64,000 bases of DNA from Lachnoanaerobaculum sp. OBRC5-5 (GCF_000296385.1 NZ_JH815185.1:1320684-1384683), one strand, 5' to 3'. Numbered from the stretch's first letter, positions 45,034 to 55,320 are shown. A program made the numbers and translations. The notes: a model not told the origin generated them from the sequence alone.

Positions 45034-45602
45034 AAGCCCTCCTCTTCCAAGTATTTCTGCATCTTCCTGACAGTCCTGTTGTACTTTGAAAGTACGGTAT
45101 TTATGGACATATCAAGTAATTCCGCTATTTCACGATTCTTAAGGCCTGCCACCGCATGTAGTAAAAGTATCGTTCTTTCATTTTCGTCCAACTTATTTAT
45201 AGTTGTTTTAAGAATAATACGCTCACTGAGATCTTCCACAAAGGAAAAATCCTGTTCCGGCAAATCGTTATCATCTTCTAAACTACCCTCTTTTTTTCCG
45301 TCACGAATCTTCATAAGTGCAAAATTTCTTGCTATCGTAAAGATCCATGCCATAGGTTTATCATATGAGGTGTAATCTGCTGCCTTTTGATAGATTTTCA
45401 AAAAAGTATCCTGCAAAATATCCTCTGCATCATGAGTATTTTTTGTTATTGAAAGGGCAAAGGCATATACACTTTTATGAGTTTTTTCATATAAAGTATG
45501 TAAAGCCTCCATACTTCCCTTTGCGATATCTTTTATAAGTTTATCATCCACCGTCGACGAAGCTTTTGATCCCTCCTCCAAGACCGCCACAAAATTAAGC
45601 AT
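45030..45602 (-). CDS. ECF-family RNA polymerase sigma factor
   Basis: 190 aa with region 2 (LHTLYEKTHKSVYAFALSIT, DAEDILQDTFLKIYQ, WIFTIARNFAL) and region 4 (ERTILLLHAVAGLKNREIAE then LLDMSINTVLSKYNRTVRKM). There is no region 3 or 1.1, as expected for ECF. It should direct transcription of an envelope-related regulon in response to its membrane partner. Its own regulon cannot be read from here. Confidence 0.92.
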   Translation of the reverse strand: MLNFVAVLEEGSKASSTVDDKLIKDIAKGSMEALHTLYEKTHKSVYAFALSITKNTHDAEDILQDTFLKIYQKAADYTSYDKPMAWIFTIARNFALMKIRDGKKEGSLEDDNDLPEQDFSFVEDLSERIILKTTINKLDENERTILLLHAVAGLKNREIAELLDMSINTVLSKYNRTVRKMQKYLEEEGF

Positions 45603-45624
45603 CTAATAATCATCCTTTCAATAT

Positions 45625-45660
45625 ATTAATGCATGAGAATATCATTTTATTGCATGCTGT
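45625..45660 (-). promoter_or_regulatory. Possible promoter of the sigma/anti-sigma operon
   Basis: Minus-strand TTGTAACA followed about 17-18 bases later by TATTCT. It resembles both a weak sigma-A site and the AAC-containing -35 of ECF promoters, so self-activation is possible. Weak evidence. Confidence 0.3.
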
Positions 45661-45677
45661 TACAATTTTTTTATTTT

Positions 45678-46964
45678 TTAAAAACTTTTTCTCATCAGTA
45701 TTAAACATAATATTGCAGTAAACATTTCCGCCACAAAAAATGAGCTCCATACTCCCGTTATTCCGAAAATTCGAGGTAATATAAGTGCAAATACAATTAT
45801 TGCCACTATACCTCTTGATATTGCTATAAGAGAGGACTCTTTTCCTCTTCCTGTAGCACTGTAAAATCCTGCAGTAATAATATTAAATGCGGCAGGTATA
45901 AATCCAATAAAATAAATTCTGATACCCGGAATAGCATAATTTGCCAGTACATCGGAATTTTCATTGTTGAATGCGGCTATAATGTTTGGAGCAAATGCCG
46001 TAACCACTGCCACCAAAACTCCCGCTATAATCATACCTGTAAAAAGTGAATATAAGTAAATTTTCTTTAAGTCTTTTTTCTCACCTTTACCGTAAGTTTC
46101 ACTTGCCACAGGTTGCAATCCTTGTGAGACACCGTTTAACATCGCCACTCCCACCAAGGCGGAATTTGCTATAACTCCATATGCGGCAACCGCTATATTT
46201 CCGACAAGTGAGAGCAAAATAAAATTAAATACTATCGTTATTATTCCGTTTGAAATTTCACCTACAAATGCCACCAGACCGAGACTGCATGATAAAATCA
46301 ATTTTTTTACTGAAGGCAAATTGAAGCAAAAACGCACATTATTCTTTTTTGACAGAAAATGTACCATACAGATACTCATACTTACTATTGGTGATATTCC
46401 TGTTGCAAGTGCGGCACCTGCCATACCCATTCCTACAGGGAACATAAGTATGTAATCAAATATTATATTAAAAATTCCGCTTATAAGTGTTGCCGCCATA
46501 GCAATCCTCGGTGAGTTGTCATTTCTCACAAAGGCTGTAAATGTAAAGTTCAACATAAAAAACGGTGAGAAGCAAAGAATTATACGTGCATATGTGTGAG
46601 TTACATGCACTATAACCTCATCTGCACCGAAAATTCTAAGCACCACATCCGGAACAAAAATACCCAGAATTAAAAATTGTAAACTAAGTAGTAAGGTACA
46701 AATAAATGAATTCGAAAAATATTTATCCGCACTGTTTTTATCACCTAGTGACTTTAACAATGTGTACTTTGTTGCGGAGCCTATTCCTATCATGGCTCCT
46801 ATAGCAAATGTTATTGCAAATATCGGTAAAACAAGATTTAAACCTGTTATGCCGTTTGCCCCTTCCGCCATTGATATAAAAATAGTATCCGCCAATACAT
46901 AACATGATGTACCTGTTGTAGCAAGGATATTGGGCAGAATATATCCTCTAAGTTTTTTTTTCAA
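45678..46964 (-). CDS. MATE-family efflux transporter
   Basis: 428 aa with 12 predicted helices. MATE signatures include ILATTGTSCYVLADTIFISM at the N-terminus, NGVSQGLQPVASETYGKGE and VRNDNSPRIAMAATLISGI. Typical length is 440-460, so it is slightly short but appears complete. It should export cationic drugs or metabolites with Na+ or H+. It is separated from the sigma operon and from the ribosomal cluster. Confidence 0.88.
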   Translation of the reverse strand: MKKKLRGYILPNILATTGTSCYVLADTIFISMAEGANGITGLNLVLPIFAITFAIGAMIGIGSATKYTLLKSLGDKNSADKYFSNSFICTLLLSLQFLILGIFVPDVVLRIFGADEVIVHVTHTYARIILCFSPFFMLNFTFTAFVRNDNSPRIAMAATLISGIFNIIFDYILMFPVGMGMAGAALATGISPIVSMSICMVHFLSKKNNVRFCFNLPSVKKLILSCSLGLVAFVGEISNGIITIVFNFILLSLVGNIAVAAYGVIANSALVGVAMLNGVSQGLQPVASETYGKGEKKDLKKIYLYSLFTGMIIAGVLVAVVTAFAPNIIAAFNNENSDVLANYAIPGIRIYFIGFIPAAFNIITAGFYSATGRGKESSLIAISRGIVAIIVFALILPRIFGITGVWSSFFVAEMFTAILCLILMRKSF

Positions 46965-47044
46965 TCATAAAAGACTCTCCTGTCGTAGTTATCGAATTAT
47001 ATCATAAATATTCTGTAAGCTCAATCAAAGGGAAGTTTATTACA

Positions 47045-47070
47045 TAAAAAATAGCAGTCATAGACTGCTA
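47045..47070 (-). terminator. Terminator of the ribosomal supercluster
   Basis: TAGCAGTC/GACTGCTA stem (47070-47063 with 47059-47052) and a T-run on the minus strand, 23 bases past the rplQ stop. Confidence 0.88.
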
Positions 47071-47092
47071 CTTTTATATATCAAAGATGGTA

Positions 47093-47629
47093 TTATACTA
47101 ACTCAAGTAAAACTTCCATAGCCGCATCTCCCTTACGAAGACCGATCTTAACTATTCTTGTGTATCCACCCTTACGATCTGCATACTTTGGACCGTACTC
47201 ATCGAAAAGCTTCTTTGCAATGTCAACAGACTTTGTATTCTTCTTCTTTCCGGCTGCCTTTGCAGGTAACTCTGTTGGAACATATACTACAGCATTGATT
47301 TTGCTTCTTGCATGCAGTCTTGAAGGTCTGTCTTTCTTGATTTCCTTCTCTACCTCATCATAAACAGTAACTTTCTTACCGTCTACAACTTCTTTTACTC
47401 TCTTGCCGTCAGCATCTTTTCTTGCAACCTTTGCATTTACCTTTACAAGGTCGAAGTTATCCTTCTCCTTAACAGCTAATGCTATAAGCGGCTCAACAAT
47501 CTTTCTGATCTCTTTTGCTCTAGCTTCTGTAGTTACAATCTTACCATGCTGTAAAAGTGCTGTAACCTGGTTTCTCAATAATGCTTTTCTCTGACTTGAT
47601 GTCTTTGAAAGTTTTCTATACTTTGCCAT
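47093..47629 (-). CDS. rplQ: 50S ribosomal protein L17
   Basis: 178 aa from ATG 47629 (MAKYRKLSKTSSQRKALLRN, GGAGG site); ATG 47662 is too far upstream. Core L17 residues GRIVTTEARAKEIRKIVEPLI-like are clear. Usual length is 115-130 aa. The extra ~50 residues form a Lys/Asp/Val-rich insertion around residues 65-140 (DADGKRVKEVVDGKKVTVYD, PAKAAGKKKNTK), known in several Lachnospiraceae. Last gene of the cluster. Confidence 0.95.
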   Translation of the reverse strand: MAKYRKLSKTSSQRKALLRNQVTALLQHGKIVTTEARAKEIRKIVEPLIALAVKEKDNFDLVKVNAKVARKDADGKRVKEVVDGKKVTVYDEVEKEIKKDRPSRLHARSKINAVVYVPTELPAKAAGKKKNTKSVDIAKKLFDEYGPKYADRKGGYTRIVKIGLRKGDAAMEVLLELV

Positions 47630-47698
47630 TTTTTCTCCTCCATAGGAAACATATATACGCAAACATTGGACTTACTATATATGTCTGTTTATTCTTTT

Positions 47699-48652
47699 TT
47701 ATGATTCTTCGCTCTCACGAAGGTGAAGTCCGAGCTCTTCAAGCTTTTGAAGGACTTCCTCTAATGATTTTCTACCCAAATTTCTGACTTTCATCATATC
47801 ATCTGAAGTACGTGAACACAATTCTTCAACTGTATTGATTCCTGCTCTCTTTAAACAGTTGTAAGATCTAACTGACAGTTCAAGTTCATCTATATTCATC
47901 TCCAGAACTTTTTCCTTGTCATCCTCTGCTTTTTCTACCATTACATCTACAGTTTTAGCGTTATCAGACAAATCTATAAACAGATTAAGGTGCTCACTCA
48001 AAACTTTGGCAGCTAAACTTACCGCCTCATCAGGTGCCAATGTACCGTTTGTAGTAACATCAAGTGTTAACTTATCAAAGTCTGTCATCTGACCTACACG
48101 AGTGTTCTCTACAAGAAGATTTACTCTCTCTACAGGGGTGTAGATAGAATCGATTGCTATCACGCCTATAGGAGTATCCTCTCCTTTATTTTTATCTGAA
48201 CTTACATAACCTCTACCGTTTGTTATTGTCAATTCCATATAGAACTTGCCTTCTGAAACTGTTGCAATAACCTGGTCTTTGTTAATGATTTCTATACTTG
48301 GATCACATTGAATATCTTCTGCAGTGATAACTCCTTCACCGTCAAAATCTATATAAGCAACCTTCGGCTCATCATCGATAGATGTATTCTTGATTGCAAG
48401 GCTCTTTACATTCATTATGATCTCTGTCACATCTTCTTTTACTCCCGGTATGGAAGAAAATTCATGCAACACGCCGTCAATCTTAACCTGACTGACCGCC
48501 GATCCAGGGAGGGATGAGAGCATGATTCTTCTTAGGGAATTGCCTAAAGTTGTTCCATAACCTCTCTCCAGTGGTTCACATATGAATCTGCCGAACTTCT
48601 TATCCTCGGAAATTTCTGCAATCTCTATATTGGGTTTTTCAAAATCAAACAC
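47699..48652 (-). CDS. rpoA: RNA polymerase alpha subunit
   Basis: 317 aa. N-terminal dimerisation and assembly domain ([20 protein letters not shown] then [11 protein letters not shown]), linker, and C-terminal domain that contacts UP elements ([39 protein letters not shown]). Flanked by rpsD and rplQ, as usual in Firmicutes. Confidence 0.98.
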   Translation of the reverse strand: MFDFEKPNIEIAEISEDKKFGRFICEPLERGYGTTLGNSLRRIMLSSLPGSAVSQVKIDGVLHEFSSIPGVKEDVTEIIMNVKSLAIKNTSIDDEPKVAYIDFDGEGVITAEDIQCDPSIEIINKDQVIATVSEGKFYMELTITNGRGYVSSDKNKGEDTPIGVIAIDSIYTPVERVNLLVENTRVGQMTDFDKLTLDVTTNGTLAPDEAVSLAAKVLSEHLNLFIDLSDNAKTVDVMVEKAEDDKEKVLEMNIDELELSVRSYNCLKRAGINTVEELCSRTSDDMMKVRNLGRKSLEEVLQKLEELGLHLRESEES

Positions 48653-48747
48653 GAATGTCCCTCCTTTTAGATAAACTATATCTATGTCTCAAATATTTGA
48701 GACTTGGTTAATACTTCAAGGCTAAAATATTTCTATTATTAGCAAAT

Positions 48748-48775
48748 CAGCTGATACGAAAATAAGTATCAGCTG
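48748..48775 (-). other. Hairpin between rpsD and rpoA
   Basis: CAGCTGATAC (48748-48757) and GTATCAGCTG (48766-48775) form a perfect 10-bp stem with an 8-base loop, 12 bases after the rpsD stop. No T-run follows. Possible processing or attenuation site. Confidence 0.5.
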
Positions 48776-48787
48776 TTAAGATTCCTA

Positions 48788-49381
48788 TTACTTAGAGTAC
48801 AACTCAACGATAAGAAGTTCGTCTACAGGAACATCAATTTCTTCTCTTGTAGGGAGGCTCTTTACAGTACCTTTTAAGTTTTCAAGATCTGCATCAATCC
48901 AAGCCGGTACAATTCTTCCGGCTGTTGACTCTACAACTTCCTTATATCTTGCAGATGATTTTGCCTTCTCTTTGATCTCTATAACATCTCCTGCCTTAAC
49001 AAGGTAAGATGGAATATTTACACACTTACCGTTTACAAGAACGTGCTTATGATCAACAATCTGTCTTGTCTCTTTTCTTGTTCTGCCGAATCCCATACGG
49101 AAAACAACATTGTCAAGTCTTCTCTCCAAGAGAATCATAAGGTTCTCACCAACCTGACCCTTCATTCTCTCAGCCTTAGCATAGTAGTTTCTGAACGGTT
49201 TCTCTAATACACCGTAGATAAACTTTGCTTTCTGCTTTTCTCTAAGCTGCAAACCGTACTCACTGAGCTTACGGCCTGCTCTTTTTGTATCTCTGTTAGA
49301 CTTTTTATCTATTCCCAGAAAACCCGGCTCAAGGCCAAGTGATCTGCATCTTTTAAGAACGGGAACTCTATTAATTGCCAC
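48788..49381 (-). CDS. rpsD: 30S ribosomal protein S4
   Basis: 197 aa with the S4 RNA-binding domain ([20 protein letters not shown] then [14 protein letters not shown]). The N-terminus [20 protein letters not shown] lacks the four-Cys zinc site, so this is the zinc-free form. S4 starts 30S assembly and represses its own operon in many bacteria. Confidence 0.97.
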   Translation of the reverse strand: MAINRVPVLKRCRSLGLEPGFLGIDKKSNRDTKRAGRKLSEYGLQLREKQKAKFIYGVLEKPFRNYYAKAERMKGQVGENLMILLERRLDNVVFRMGFGRTRKETRQIVDHKHVLVNGKCVNIPSYLVKAGDVIEIKEKAKSSARYKEVVESTAGRIVPAWIDADLENLKGTVKSLPTREEIDVPVDELLIVELYSK

Positions 49382-49396
49382 TTTTAGTACCTCCTA

Positions 49397-49795
49397 TTAG
49401 ACTCTTCTGCGTTTTGGTGGACGACATCCATTGTGTGGTACCGGAGTTACATCCTTAATACTTGTTACTTCTATTCCACATGCAGCCAACGCACGAATAG
49501 CTGCTTCTCTTCCTGAACCGGGTCCCTTTACCATAACATCTACATACTTAAGTCCATGTACTAAAGCTGCTTTTGCAGCAGTTTCTGCAGCCATAGATGC
49601 CGCATATGGAGTAGATTTCTTTGAACCTCTAAATCCTAGACCACCGGCACTTGCCCATGATATCGCATTACCCTGGGTATCAGTTAATGTAACAATTGTA
49701 TTGTTAAATGATGACTGAATATGTGCCTGTCCGCGTTCAACGTTTTTCTTTACGCGCTTCTTTGTCACCTTCTTGGTGGACGCATTCTTTGCCAT
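49397..49795 (-). CDS. rpsK: 30S ribosomal protein S11
   Basis: 132 aa. [34 protein letters not shown] and [13 protein letters not shown] are family signatures. Binds 16S rRNA in the platform. The 96-base gap to rpsM holds no gene. Confidence 0.98.
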   Translation of the reverse strand: MAKNASTKKVTKKRVKKNVERGQAHIQSSFNNTIVTLTDTQGNAISWASAGGLGFRGSKKSTPYAASMAAETAAKAALVHGLKYVDVMVKGPGSGREAAIRALAACGIEVTSIKDVTPVPHNGCRPPKRRRV

Positions 49796-49891
49796 TAAAC
49801 TAACCTACCTTTTTAAACTTTACTACGCTCCTGTTTTTAAAACATACAGCGAAAATTACTTTTCGAAAAAATGAACAGATTATATTATCTA

Positions 49892-50260
49892 TTATTTCTT
49901 CTTGTTTGCTACTGTCTTTCTTGGACCCTTACGTGTTCTTGCATTTGTCTTAGTCTTCTGTCCGCGAACCGGAAGATTCTTTCTATGACGAATACCACGA
50001 TAACATCCTATTTCCTGTAATCTCTTGATGTTCATAGCGATCTCTCTTCTAAGATCACCCTCTACCATCTGAGTATCGGAAATAACCTGTGCCAACTCTT
50101 TTACTTCATCGTCTGTAAGATCCTTTACTCTTGTATCAGGATTTACATTAGCCTCTTTCAAGATACGTCTTGAACTTGTAAGACCTATACCATAGATATA
50201 TGTCAAACCAATCTCAATACGCTTTTCTCTTGGTAAATCAACGCCTGCTATACGAGCCAT
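49892..50260 (-). CDS. rpsM: 30S ribosomal protein S13
   Basis: 122 aa. [34 protein letters not shown] and the basic tail [17 protein letters not shown] are typical. Contacts the head of the 30S subunit and P-site tRNA. Confidence 0.98.
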   Translation of the reverse strand: MARIAGVDLPREKRIEIGLTYIYGIGLTSSRRILKEANVNPDTRVKDLTDDEVKELAQVISDTQMVEGDLRREIAMNIKRLQEIGCYRGIRHRKNLPVRGQKTKTNARTRKGPRKTVANKKK

Positions 50261-50290
50261 TTACCTACTTCCTCCTTATTCCTATGCAGA

Positions 50291-50404
50291 TCAACCTTGT
50301 CTCTGCTTGTGCTTTGGGTTCTCACAAATTACTCTGATGGAACCTTTTCTCTTAATTATTTTGCATTTTTCGCAAATCGGTTTCACTGAAGATCTGACCT
50401 TCAT
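50291..50404 (-). CDS. rpmJ: 50S ribosomal protein L36
   Basis: 37 aa, read directly: [20 protein letters not shown] then [17 protein letters not shown]. The zinc ligands C-x-x-C ... C ... H are present (Cys11, Cys14, Cys27, His32). AGGAGAG site before ATG 50404. Lies between infA and rpsM as usual. Confidence 0.97.
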   Translation of the reverse strand: MKVRSSVKPICEKCKIIKRKGSIRVICENPKHKQRQG

Positions 50405-50483
50405 TGTAACTCTCCTTTCATCGCTACTAATAAAGACGCCATAGTATTATAGCATTAACTACTATAATATGCAAGGTCTTATT

Positions 50484-50702
50484 TTATTTATCACGCCAAA
50501 TGATTCTTCCTTTTGTCAAATCATATGGAGATAATTCGATAGTAACTTTATCACCCGGTAAAATTCTTATATAATTCATTCTAAGTTTACCGCTGATATG
50601 TGCCAATACCTGATGCCCGTTCTCAAGCTCTACCTGAAACATAGCATTAGGTAACTTCTCAACAACTGTTCCTTCAATCTCTATAACGTCTGATTTAGAC
50701 AT
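50484..50702 (-). CDS. infA: Translation initiation factor IF-1
   Basis: 72 aa, S1-like OB fold: [47 protein letters not shown]. Its start lies 22 bases inside the end of the KOW gene, so translation is probably coupled. Confidence 0.97.
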   Translation of the reverse strand: MSKSDVIEIEGTVVEKLPNAMFQVELENGHQVLAHISGKLRMNYIRILPGDKVTIELSPYDLTKGRIIWRDK

Positions 50703-50956
50703 TTATTCCTCCACTTTTTCAAGAGATATTTTAACTTAACATCGTTAAAGTTATCACCACTGTTCTTAATATCAATAAATTCATCACTTTTTCCAAGCCT
50801 GCTGACATGCTTTATGTTCTTTTTCTTAGGCTTGTCAAGAGTCTTTAATCTTCCGTCCGCAACATAGATGAAATCTTTGTCACAGTCTATAACCAGATAA
50901 TGCTCTCCTCTGTCATGTCCCATTATCGATATTACAATATCACCTGTATTTATCAT
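50681..50956 (-). CDS. KOW-domain (L14e-like) RNA-binding protein
   Basis: 91 aa with a KOW-type start ([20 protein letters not shown]) and then [20 protein letters not shown]-like ([12 protein letters not shown]). Small proteins of this type lie between map and infA in many Clostridia and resemble archaeal/eukaryotic L14e. Function in bacteria is not settled; ribosome or rRNA binding is likely. It overlaps map by 4 bases and infA by 22. Confidence 0.8.
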   Translation of the reverse strand: MINTGDIVISIMGHDRGEHYLVIDCDKDFIYVADGRLKTLDKPKKKNIKHVSRLGKSDEFIDIKNSGDNFNDVKLKYLLKKWRNKCLNQTL

Positions 50957-51711
50957 ATTTTCCTTAAAGAAAGGATCTCAGGCTCACCGTCTGTTATCAA
51001 AATAGTATTTTCATAATGTGCCGCAAGCGAGTTGTCATCTGTAACAACCGTCCAGTCATCATCAAGCCATACCACTTCATCTCTTCCCGCTGTAATCATA
51101 GGTTCTATAGCAAGAGTCATTCCCGGCTGTAGTTTTATTCCGCCTCTTTTCATATCAAAGTTCGGAACTTCAGGATCTTCGTGAAGATGTGTACCTATAC
51201 CGTGTCCCACAAGATCTCTTACCACACCGTAGCCTCTATCCTTTGCATATGCTCCTATTGCCTTACAGATATCATTCAGGTGATTTCCCGCAATCGCATA
51301 TTTTATTCCCTCGTAAAAGCACTCTCTTGTGACCTTTACAAGTTCCTTTGCTTTTTCGCTTCCTTCGCCTATTATATGGGTTCTGGCAGCATCTGAATGG
51401 TATCCCTTCCAGATAACACCTGCGTCTAGACTCACAACGTCTCCGTCTTTTAAAATTCTTTTCTTTGACGGAATACCATGTACAACTTCTTCATTTACAG
51501 ACACACATATTGAAGCAGGATAACCGTGATAGTTCAAAAATGAAGGAACACAACCGTATGATCTTATTATCTCATCTCCGATTTTATTCACCTCATATGT
51601 ACTCATACCTGCATGTAATGCCTTTTCCAATTCTTCATGAGTTTTAGCCAGTATTATTCCGGCCTCTCTCATCAATTGTATTTCTCTGTCAGACTTTATT
51701 GTTACTGCCAT
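50953..51711 (-). CDS. map: Type I methionine aminopeptidase
   Basis: 252 aa from ATG 51711 (MAVTIKSDREIQLMREAG, GAGG seven bases upstream). Metal ligands appear in SLDAGVIWKGYHSDAARTHI (two Asp), HGIGTHLHEDPEVPN, LAIEPMI and the final HYENTILIT. No N-terminal SEC-C zinc motif. Removes initiator methionine. Encoded 15 bases downstream of adk. Confidence 0.96.
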   Translation of the reverse strand: MAVTIKSDREIQLMREAGIILAKTHEELEKALHAGMSTYEVNKIGDEIIRSYGCVPSFLNYHGYPASICVSVNEEVVHGIPSKKRILKDGDVVSLDAGVIWKGYHSDAARTHIIGEGSEKAKELVKVTRECFYEGIKYAIAGNHLNDICKAIGAYAKDRGYGVVRDLVGHGIGTHLHEDPEVPNFDMKRGGIKLQPGMTLAIEPMITAGRDEVVWLDDDWTVVTDDNSLAAHYENTILITDGEPEILSLRKI

Positions 51712-51726
51712 TTTCATCCTCACAAT

Positions 51727-52368
51727 CTATTCCAAAACTGCAATAATGTCTAAGAATACTTCTTCCATATCCTTTGTTCCGTCTACTGAAGCCAAAATTT
51801 TCTCATTATCATAGTAGTCTATCAAAGGCTGTGTCTGATCATGATAAATCTCAAGTCTTTTCTTTACAGTCTCCGGCTTGTCGTCATCCCTGATTACAAG
51901 CTCGTTACCACATGTATCACATACATTTTCCGCTTTCGGTGCCGAATATACTATATGATATGTAGCTCCGCAATTTACACATGCTCTTCTACCGCCCATT
52001 CTTGTGATAATCGACTCATCCGGAACATCTATATTTACAGCATAATCGATTTTTTCACCAAGCTCCGATAACGCCTTTGTTAAAGACTTTGCCTGAGGTA
52101 TCGTTCTTGGAAAACCGTCAAGTACAAAACCGTCTTTACAATCATCTTTATGTATTCTGTCTAAAAGCATTCCGATAGTAATATCATCAGGGACCAACTC
52201 TCCCTTATCCATATACTCCTTTGCTTTATTTCCAAGCTCGGTTTTTTCTTTTATATTTGCTCTGAATATATCGCCTGTGGATATATGCGGTATATTATAC
52301 TTTTTTGCAATTCTCTTTGCCTGTGTGCCTTTTCCGGCACCGGGTGCACCTAACATAATAATTTTCAT
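51727..52368 (-). CDS. adk: Adenylate kinase, zinc-binding lid type
   Basis: 213 aa from ATG 52368 (MKIIMLGAPGAGKGTQ, GGGAG eight bases upstream). P-loop GAPGAGKGTQAKRIA, DGFPRT, and a lid domain with four cysteines (CVNCGATYHIVYS ... CDTCGNEL), the zinc-binding type common in Firmicutes. Balances ATP, ADP and AMP. Confidence 0.97.
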   Translation of the reverse strand: MKIIMLGAPGAGKGTQAKRIAKKYNIPHISTGDIFRANIKEKTELGNKAKEYMDKGELVPDDITIGMLLDRIHKDDCKDGFVLDGFPRTIPQAKSLTKALSELGEKIDYAVNIDVPDESIITRMGGRRACVNCGATYHIVYSAPKAENVCDTCGNELVIRDDDKPETVKKRLEIYHDQTQPLIDYYDNEKILASVDGTKDMEEVFLDIIAVLE

Positions 52369-52386
52369 GGCGTATCTCCCCAATTT

Positions 52387-52438
52387 TCATTAGTAACCAC
52401 GAAAAACCCCTGAAGAATATCCCCAGTGGTTTTTCGTA
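52387..52438 (-). other. Inverted repeat between secY and adk
   Basis: ACGAAAAACC (about 52397-52406) and GGTTTTTCGT (about 52429-52438) form a 10-bp stem. No run of T follows on the minus strand, so it is not a clear terminator. Confidence 0.4.
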
Positions 52439-52444
52439 AGATGA

Positions 52445-53761
52445 CTAGTCTAATAAGAATCCTCTGTAATTTCTTACAAGCATTTGTGATTCAATTGCTT
52501 TTATTGTCTCAAGGACTACACCAACAATGATGATCAGGGATGTTCCGGTAAATGAAAGTCTACTGATATTGAACAATCCTGAAATTATTATAGGTATTAT
52601 ACAAACTATTATAAGTCCTGTTGCACCTATAATGATAATGTAGCTTAAAATCTTTGAGAAGTAATCGCTGGTAGGTTTTCCCGGTCTGATACCCGGTATA
52701 AATCCGCCTGATTTCTTCATATTGTTAGCTACCTCAAGTGGGTTAAAAGTAATTGATGTATAAAAATAAGCAAATAAGATAATCAAAATGATATAAACTA
52801 TAAGTCCGATTGAATACTTCGGTGCTTCAGGCTTAAACCACATTGATGAATTCATATATGTTAATATCTCACCTATTATTGAGCCGTTATTAATTTGCAA
52901 GAATTGGCCAATAACTATAGGTGTAGAGAATAATGAAGAAGCAAAAATAACAGGAATAACACCTGCAGTATTTACTTTGAGCGGAATATTGGATGATGTT
53001 CCGCCTACACTTCTTCTACCCTGCGTTTTGGATGAATACTGTACAGGAATCCTTCTCTCGGCGTCCTGTAAGATAATGGTGAACACTACCATTGCTACTA
53101 TAAAAGCTATTATAATAACCGCGGCAACCACCATTCTTGCCACTGTCTGACCCTTTAAGAATCTGACATACAGATTGTTAAAATCTGACGGTAATGAAGC
53201 AAGAATATTCAGAAGAAGAACAACAGATATACCGTTTCCTACGCCATTTTCCGTAATTCTCTCTCCCATCCACATCAAAAATGCACTACCTGCTGTCATT
53301 GTAACTACAGCTACAACTACACTCTTTATTCCAAAATGAATTAAAAGTCCCTGTCTACCGAATCCTATTGCCATGGCTGAAGACTGTAAGAGGGCTAGTG
53401 CGACAGTTAAGTATCTTGTGTACTCTACTATCTTTTTTCTACCGTCTTCACCATCCTGTTGTAATTCCTCAAGTGCAGGAATTGCAATTGTCAAAAGCTG
53501 GATTATGATAGAACTTGTAATATATGGAGTAATGCTTAGTGCAAGCACACTCAGACTTTCAAATGAGCCTCCGGTGATTGCATTGAAAAATCCAAATGCG
53601 TCACCGGTCTGCTTTGCAAAAAAATCTTTAAAATAAGTTGTATTCACACCCGGTATCGGTAAATTACTGCCGAAGCGAATAATTACCAGCATTATAAATG
53701 TGTACAGAAGCTTCTTTCGTACATCCTTTACCTTAAATGCATTTCGGAGTGTTGTGAGCAT
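52445..53761 (-). CDS. secY: Preprotein translocase subunit SecY
   Basis: 438 aa with ten helices. Signatures: GSNLPIPGVNT, LALSITPYITSSIIIQLLTI, GNGISVVLLLNI and IRPGKPTSDY. Forms the SecYEG channel for export and membrane insertion; the signal-peptide-bearing surface proteins in this window depend on it. Start overlaps the rplO stop by one base. Confidence 0.97.
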   Translation of the reverse strand: MLTTLRNAFKVKDVRKKLLYTFIMLVIIRFGSNLPIPGVNTTYFKDFFAKQTGDAFGFFNAITGGSFESLSVLALSITPYITSSIIIQLLTIAIPALEELQQDGEDGRKKIVEYTRYLTVALALLQSSAMAIGFGRQGLLIHFGIKSVVVAVVTMTAGSAFLMWMGERITENGVGNGISVVLLLNILASLPSDFNNLYVRFLKGQTVARMVVAAVIIIAFIVAMVVFTIILQDAERRIPVQYSSKTQGRRSVGGTSSNIPLKVNTAGVIPVIFASSLFSTPIVIGQFLQINNGSIIGEILTYMNSSMWFKPEAPKYSIGLIVYIILIILFAYFYTSITFNPLEVANNMKKSGGFIPGIRPGKPTSDYFSKILSYIIIIGATGLIIVCIIPIIISGLFNISRLSFTGTSLIIIVGVVLETIKAIESQMLVRNYRGFLLD

Positions 53762-54201
53762 CAGATCACCTCACAAGTTCCGCCTGCGGCTTCAATCTTA
53801 GCTTTTGCGCTTTCACTAACAGCAATATACTTGATATTGAACTTCTTTGTCAATGAACCGTTTCCTAAGAGTTTAACTCCATCTCCAGTTTTTTTGATTA
53901 TTCCTGCAGCTACTAATGTCTCAGGAGTAACTTCTATACCGTCCTCAAGACGATCAAGAACAGAAATGTTTACAGCTACGATATCCTTAGAGTTACGATT
54001 TGTAAATCCTCTCTTTGGAATACGTCTGTATAATGGCATCTGTCCACCTTCGAATCCCGGTCTTGTAGCACCTGAACGAGCTTTCTGACCCTTGTGACCC
54101 TTACCGGCAGTCTTACCGTTACCTGAACCATGTCCACGGCCACGTCTGAAATTATCGCTATGCTTTGAGCCTAATGCAGGCTGTAAATTAGATAAATCCA
54201 T
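53761..54201 (-). CDS. rplO: 50S ribosomal protein L15
   Basis: 146 aa from ATG 54201 ([26 protein letters not shown] seven bases upstream); ATG 54231 lies in rpm[20 protein letters not shown] and [20 protein letters not shown] are diagnostic. Confidence 0.97.
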   Translation of the reverse strand: MDLSNLQPALGSKHSDNFRRGRGHGSGNGKTAGKGHKGQKARSGATRPGFEGGQMPLYRRIPKRGFTNRNSKDIVAVNISVLDRLEDGIEVTPETLVAAGIIKKTGDGVKLLGNGSLTKKFNIKYIAVSESAKAKIEAAGGTCEVI

Positions 54202-54217
54202 AACTACACCTCCTTCT

Positions 54218-54397
54218 TTAGACTTCTTCAACTTTTACAAGATGTCTTACATGCCAAATCATGCCTCTTACAGCATCATTATCAGGCATTTCCACTGTCT
54301 TGTTTAATTTTCTTAAACCAAGCGCCTCTACAGTTGCTCTCTGTTTTGGGATAGCACCGATAGGGGATTTAACCAATGTAATTTTTAACTTTGCCAT
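54218..54397 (-). CDS. rpmD: 50S ribosomal protein L30
   Basis: 59 aa, read directly: [59 protein letters not shown]. Short bacterial L30. Lies between rpsE and rplO as expected. Confidence 0.97.
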   Translation of the reverse strand: MAKLKITLVKSPIGAIPKQRATVEALGLRKLNKTVEMPDNDAVRGMIWHVRHLVKVEEV

Positions 54398-54409
54398 ATT
54401 TTCCTCCTA

Positions 54410-54919
54410 TTATGCTAATATTTCTTCAACTGACTTTCCACGGAGTTTTGCAATCTCCTCAGGAGTCTTAAGTGCTGCTAAACCTGCAAGTGTAGCAAGA
54501 CATACATTTGTCTTGTTATTTGAACCCAAAGACTTTGAACGGATATTCTTATATCCTGCAAGCTCCAATACCGCACGGGCAGGGCCACCTGCGATGATAC
54601 CTGTACCTTCAGGTGCTCTCTTTAAAAGAACACTTGCACTTCCGAATTTTCCTGTGTAATCATGTGGTACACTGAAATTCTCATCTATTCTAACTTCAAC
54701 TAATGACTTAGTTGCAGCTTCTTTACCTTTACGGATAGCCTCAGGTACCTCTCCTGCTTTACCAAGACCGATACCGACATGACCATTACCGTCACCTACA
54801 ACAACAAGAGCAGAAAACTTCATTGTACGTCCACCCTTTACGGTTTTGGATACACGCTTGATATTTACGACTCTGTCATTTAACTCCAATTTGCTTGGAT
54901 CGATGATTTGTCTCTTCAT
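54410..54919 (-). CDS. rpsE: 30S ribosomal protein S5
   Basis: 169 aa. Double-stranded RNA-binding N-terminal half ([40 protein letters not shown]) and C-terminal [20 protein letters not shown]. Shapes the mRNA entry site and accuracy of decoding. Confidence 0.98.
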   Translation of the reverse strand: MKRQIIDPSKLELNDRVVNIKRVSKTVKGGRTMKFSALVVVGDGNGHVGIGLGKAGEVPEAIRKGKEAATKSLVEVRIDENFSVPHDYTGKFGSASVLLKRAPEGTGIIAGGPARAVLELAGYKNIRSKSLGSNNKTNVCLATLAGLAALKTPEEIAKLRGKSVEEILA

Positions 54920-54936
54920 GTATGTTTCTCCTCCTA

Positions 54937-55305
54937 TTAGAATTGTAATCCTGCTTCACGGGCAGCTTCTGCCAATGCAGCAACCTTACCTTGATAGATA
55001 AATCCGCCTCTATCAAATACAACTTTGTCTATACCCTTCTCAAGTGCTCTCTTTGCAATAAGAGTTCCAACGAATGCTGCAGCATCTACATCATTTGTCT
55101 TTGAAAGCTCCGCTCTTGCACTCTTCTCAAGTGTTGAGGCACTAACTACTGTATTTCCCACTGTGTCGTCAATAATCTGAGCGTACATATGGTTGTTACT
55201 TCTAAATACAGCAAGACGTGGTCTCTCAGTTGTTCCGCTGAGACGATTACGTAATCTGTAATGCTTCTTAGTTCTAAGATCGCTTTTTGATTTTTTGCTA
55301 ACCAT
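54937..55305 (-). CDS. rplR: 50S ribosomal protein L18
   Basis: 122 aa. [31 protein letters not shown] and [20 protein letters not shown] are typical. Binds 5S rRNA together with L5. Confidence 0.98.
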   Translation of the reverse strand: MVSKKSKSDLRTKKHYRLRNRLSGTTERPRLAVFRSNNHMYAQIIDDTVGNTVVSASTLEKSARAELSKTNDVDAAAFVGTLIAKRALEKGIDKVVFDRGGFIYQGKVAALAEAAREAGLQF

Positions 55306-55320
55306 TTACTTACCCTCCTA

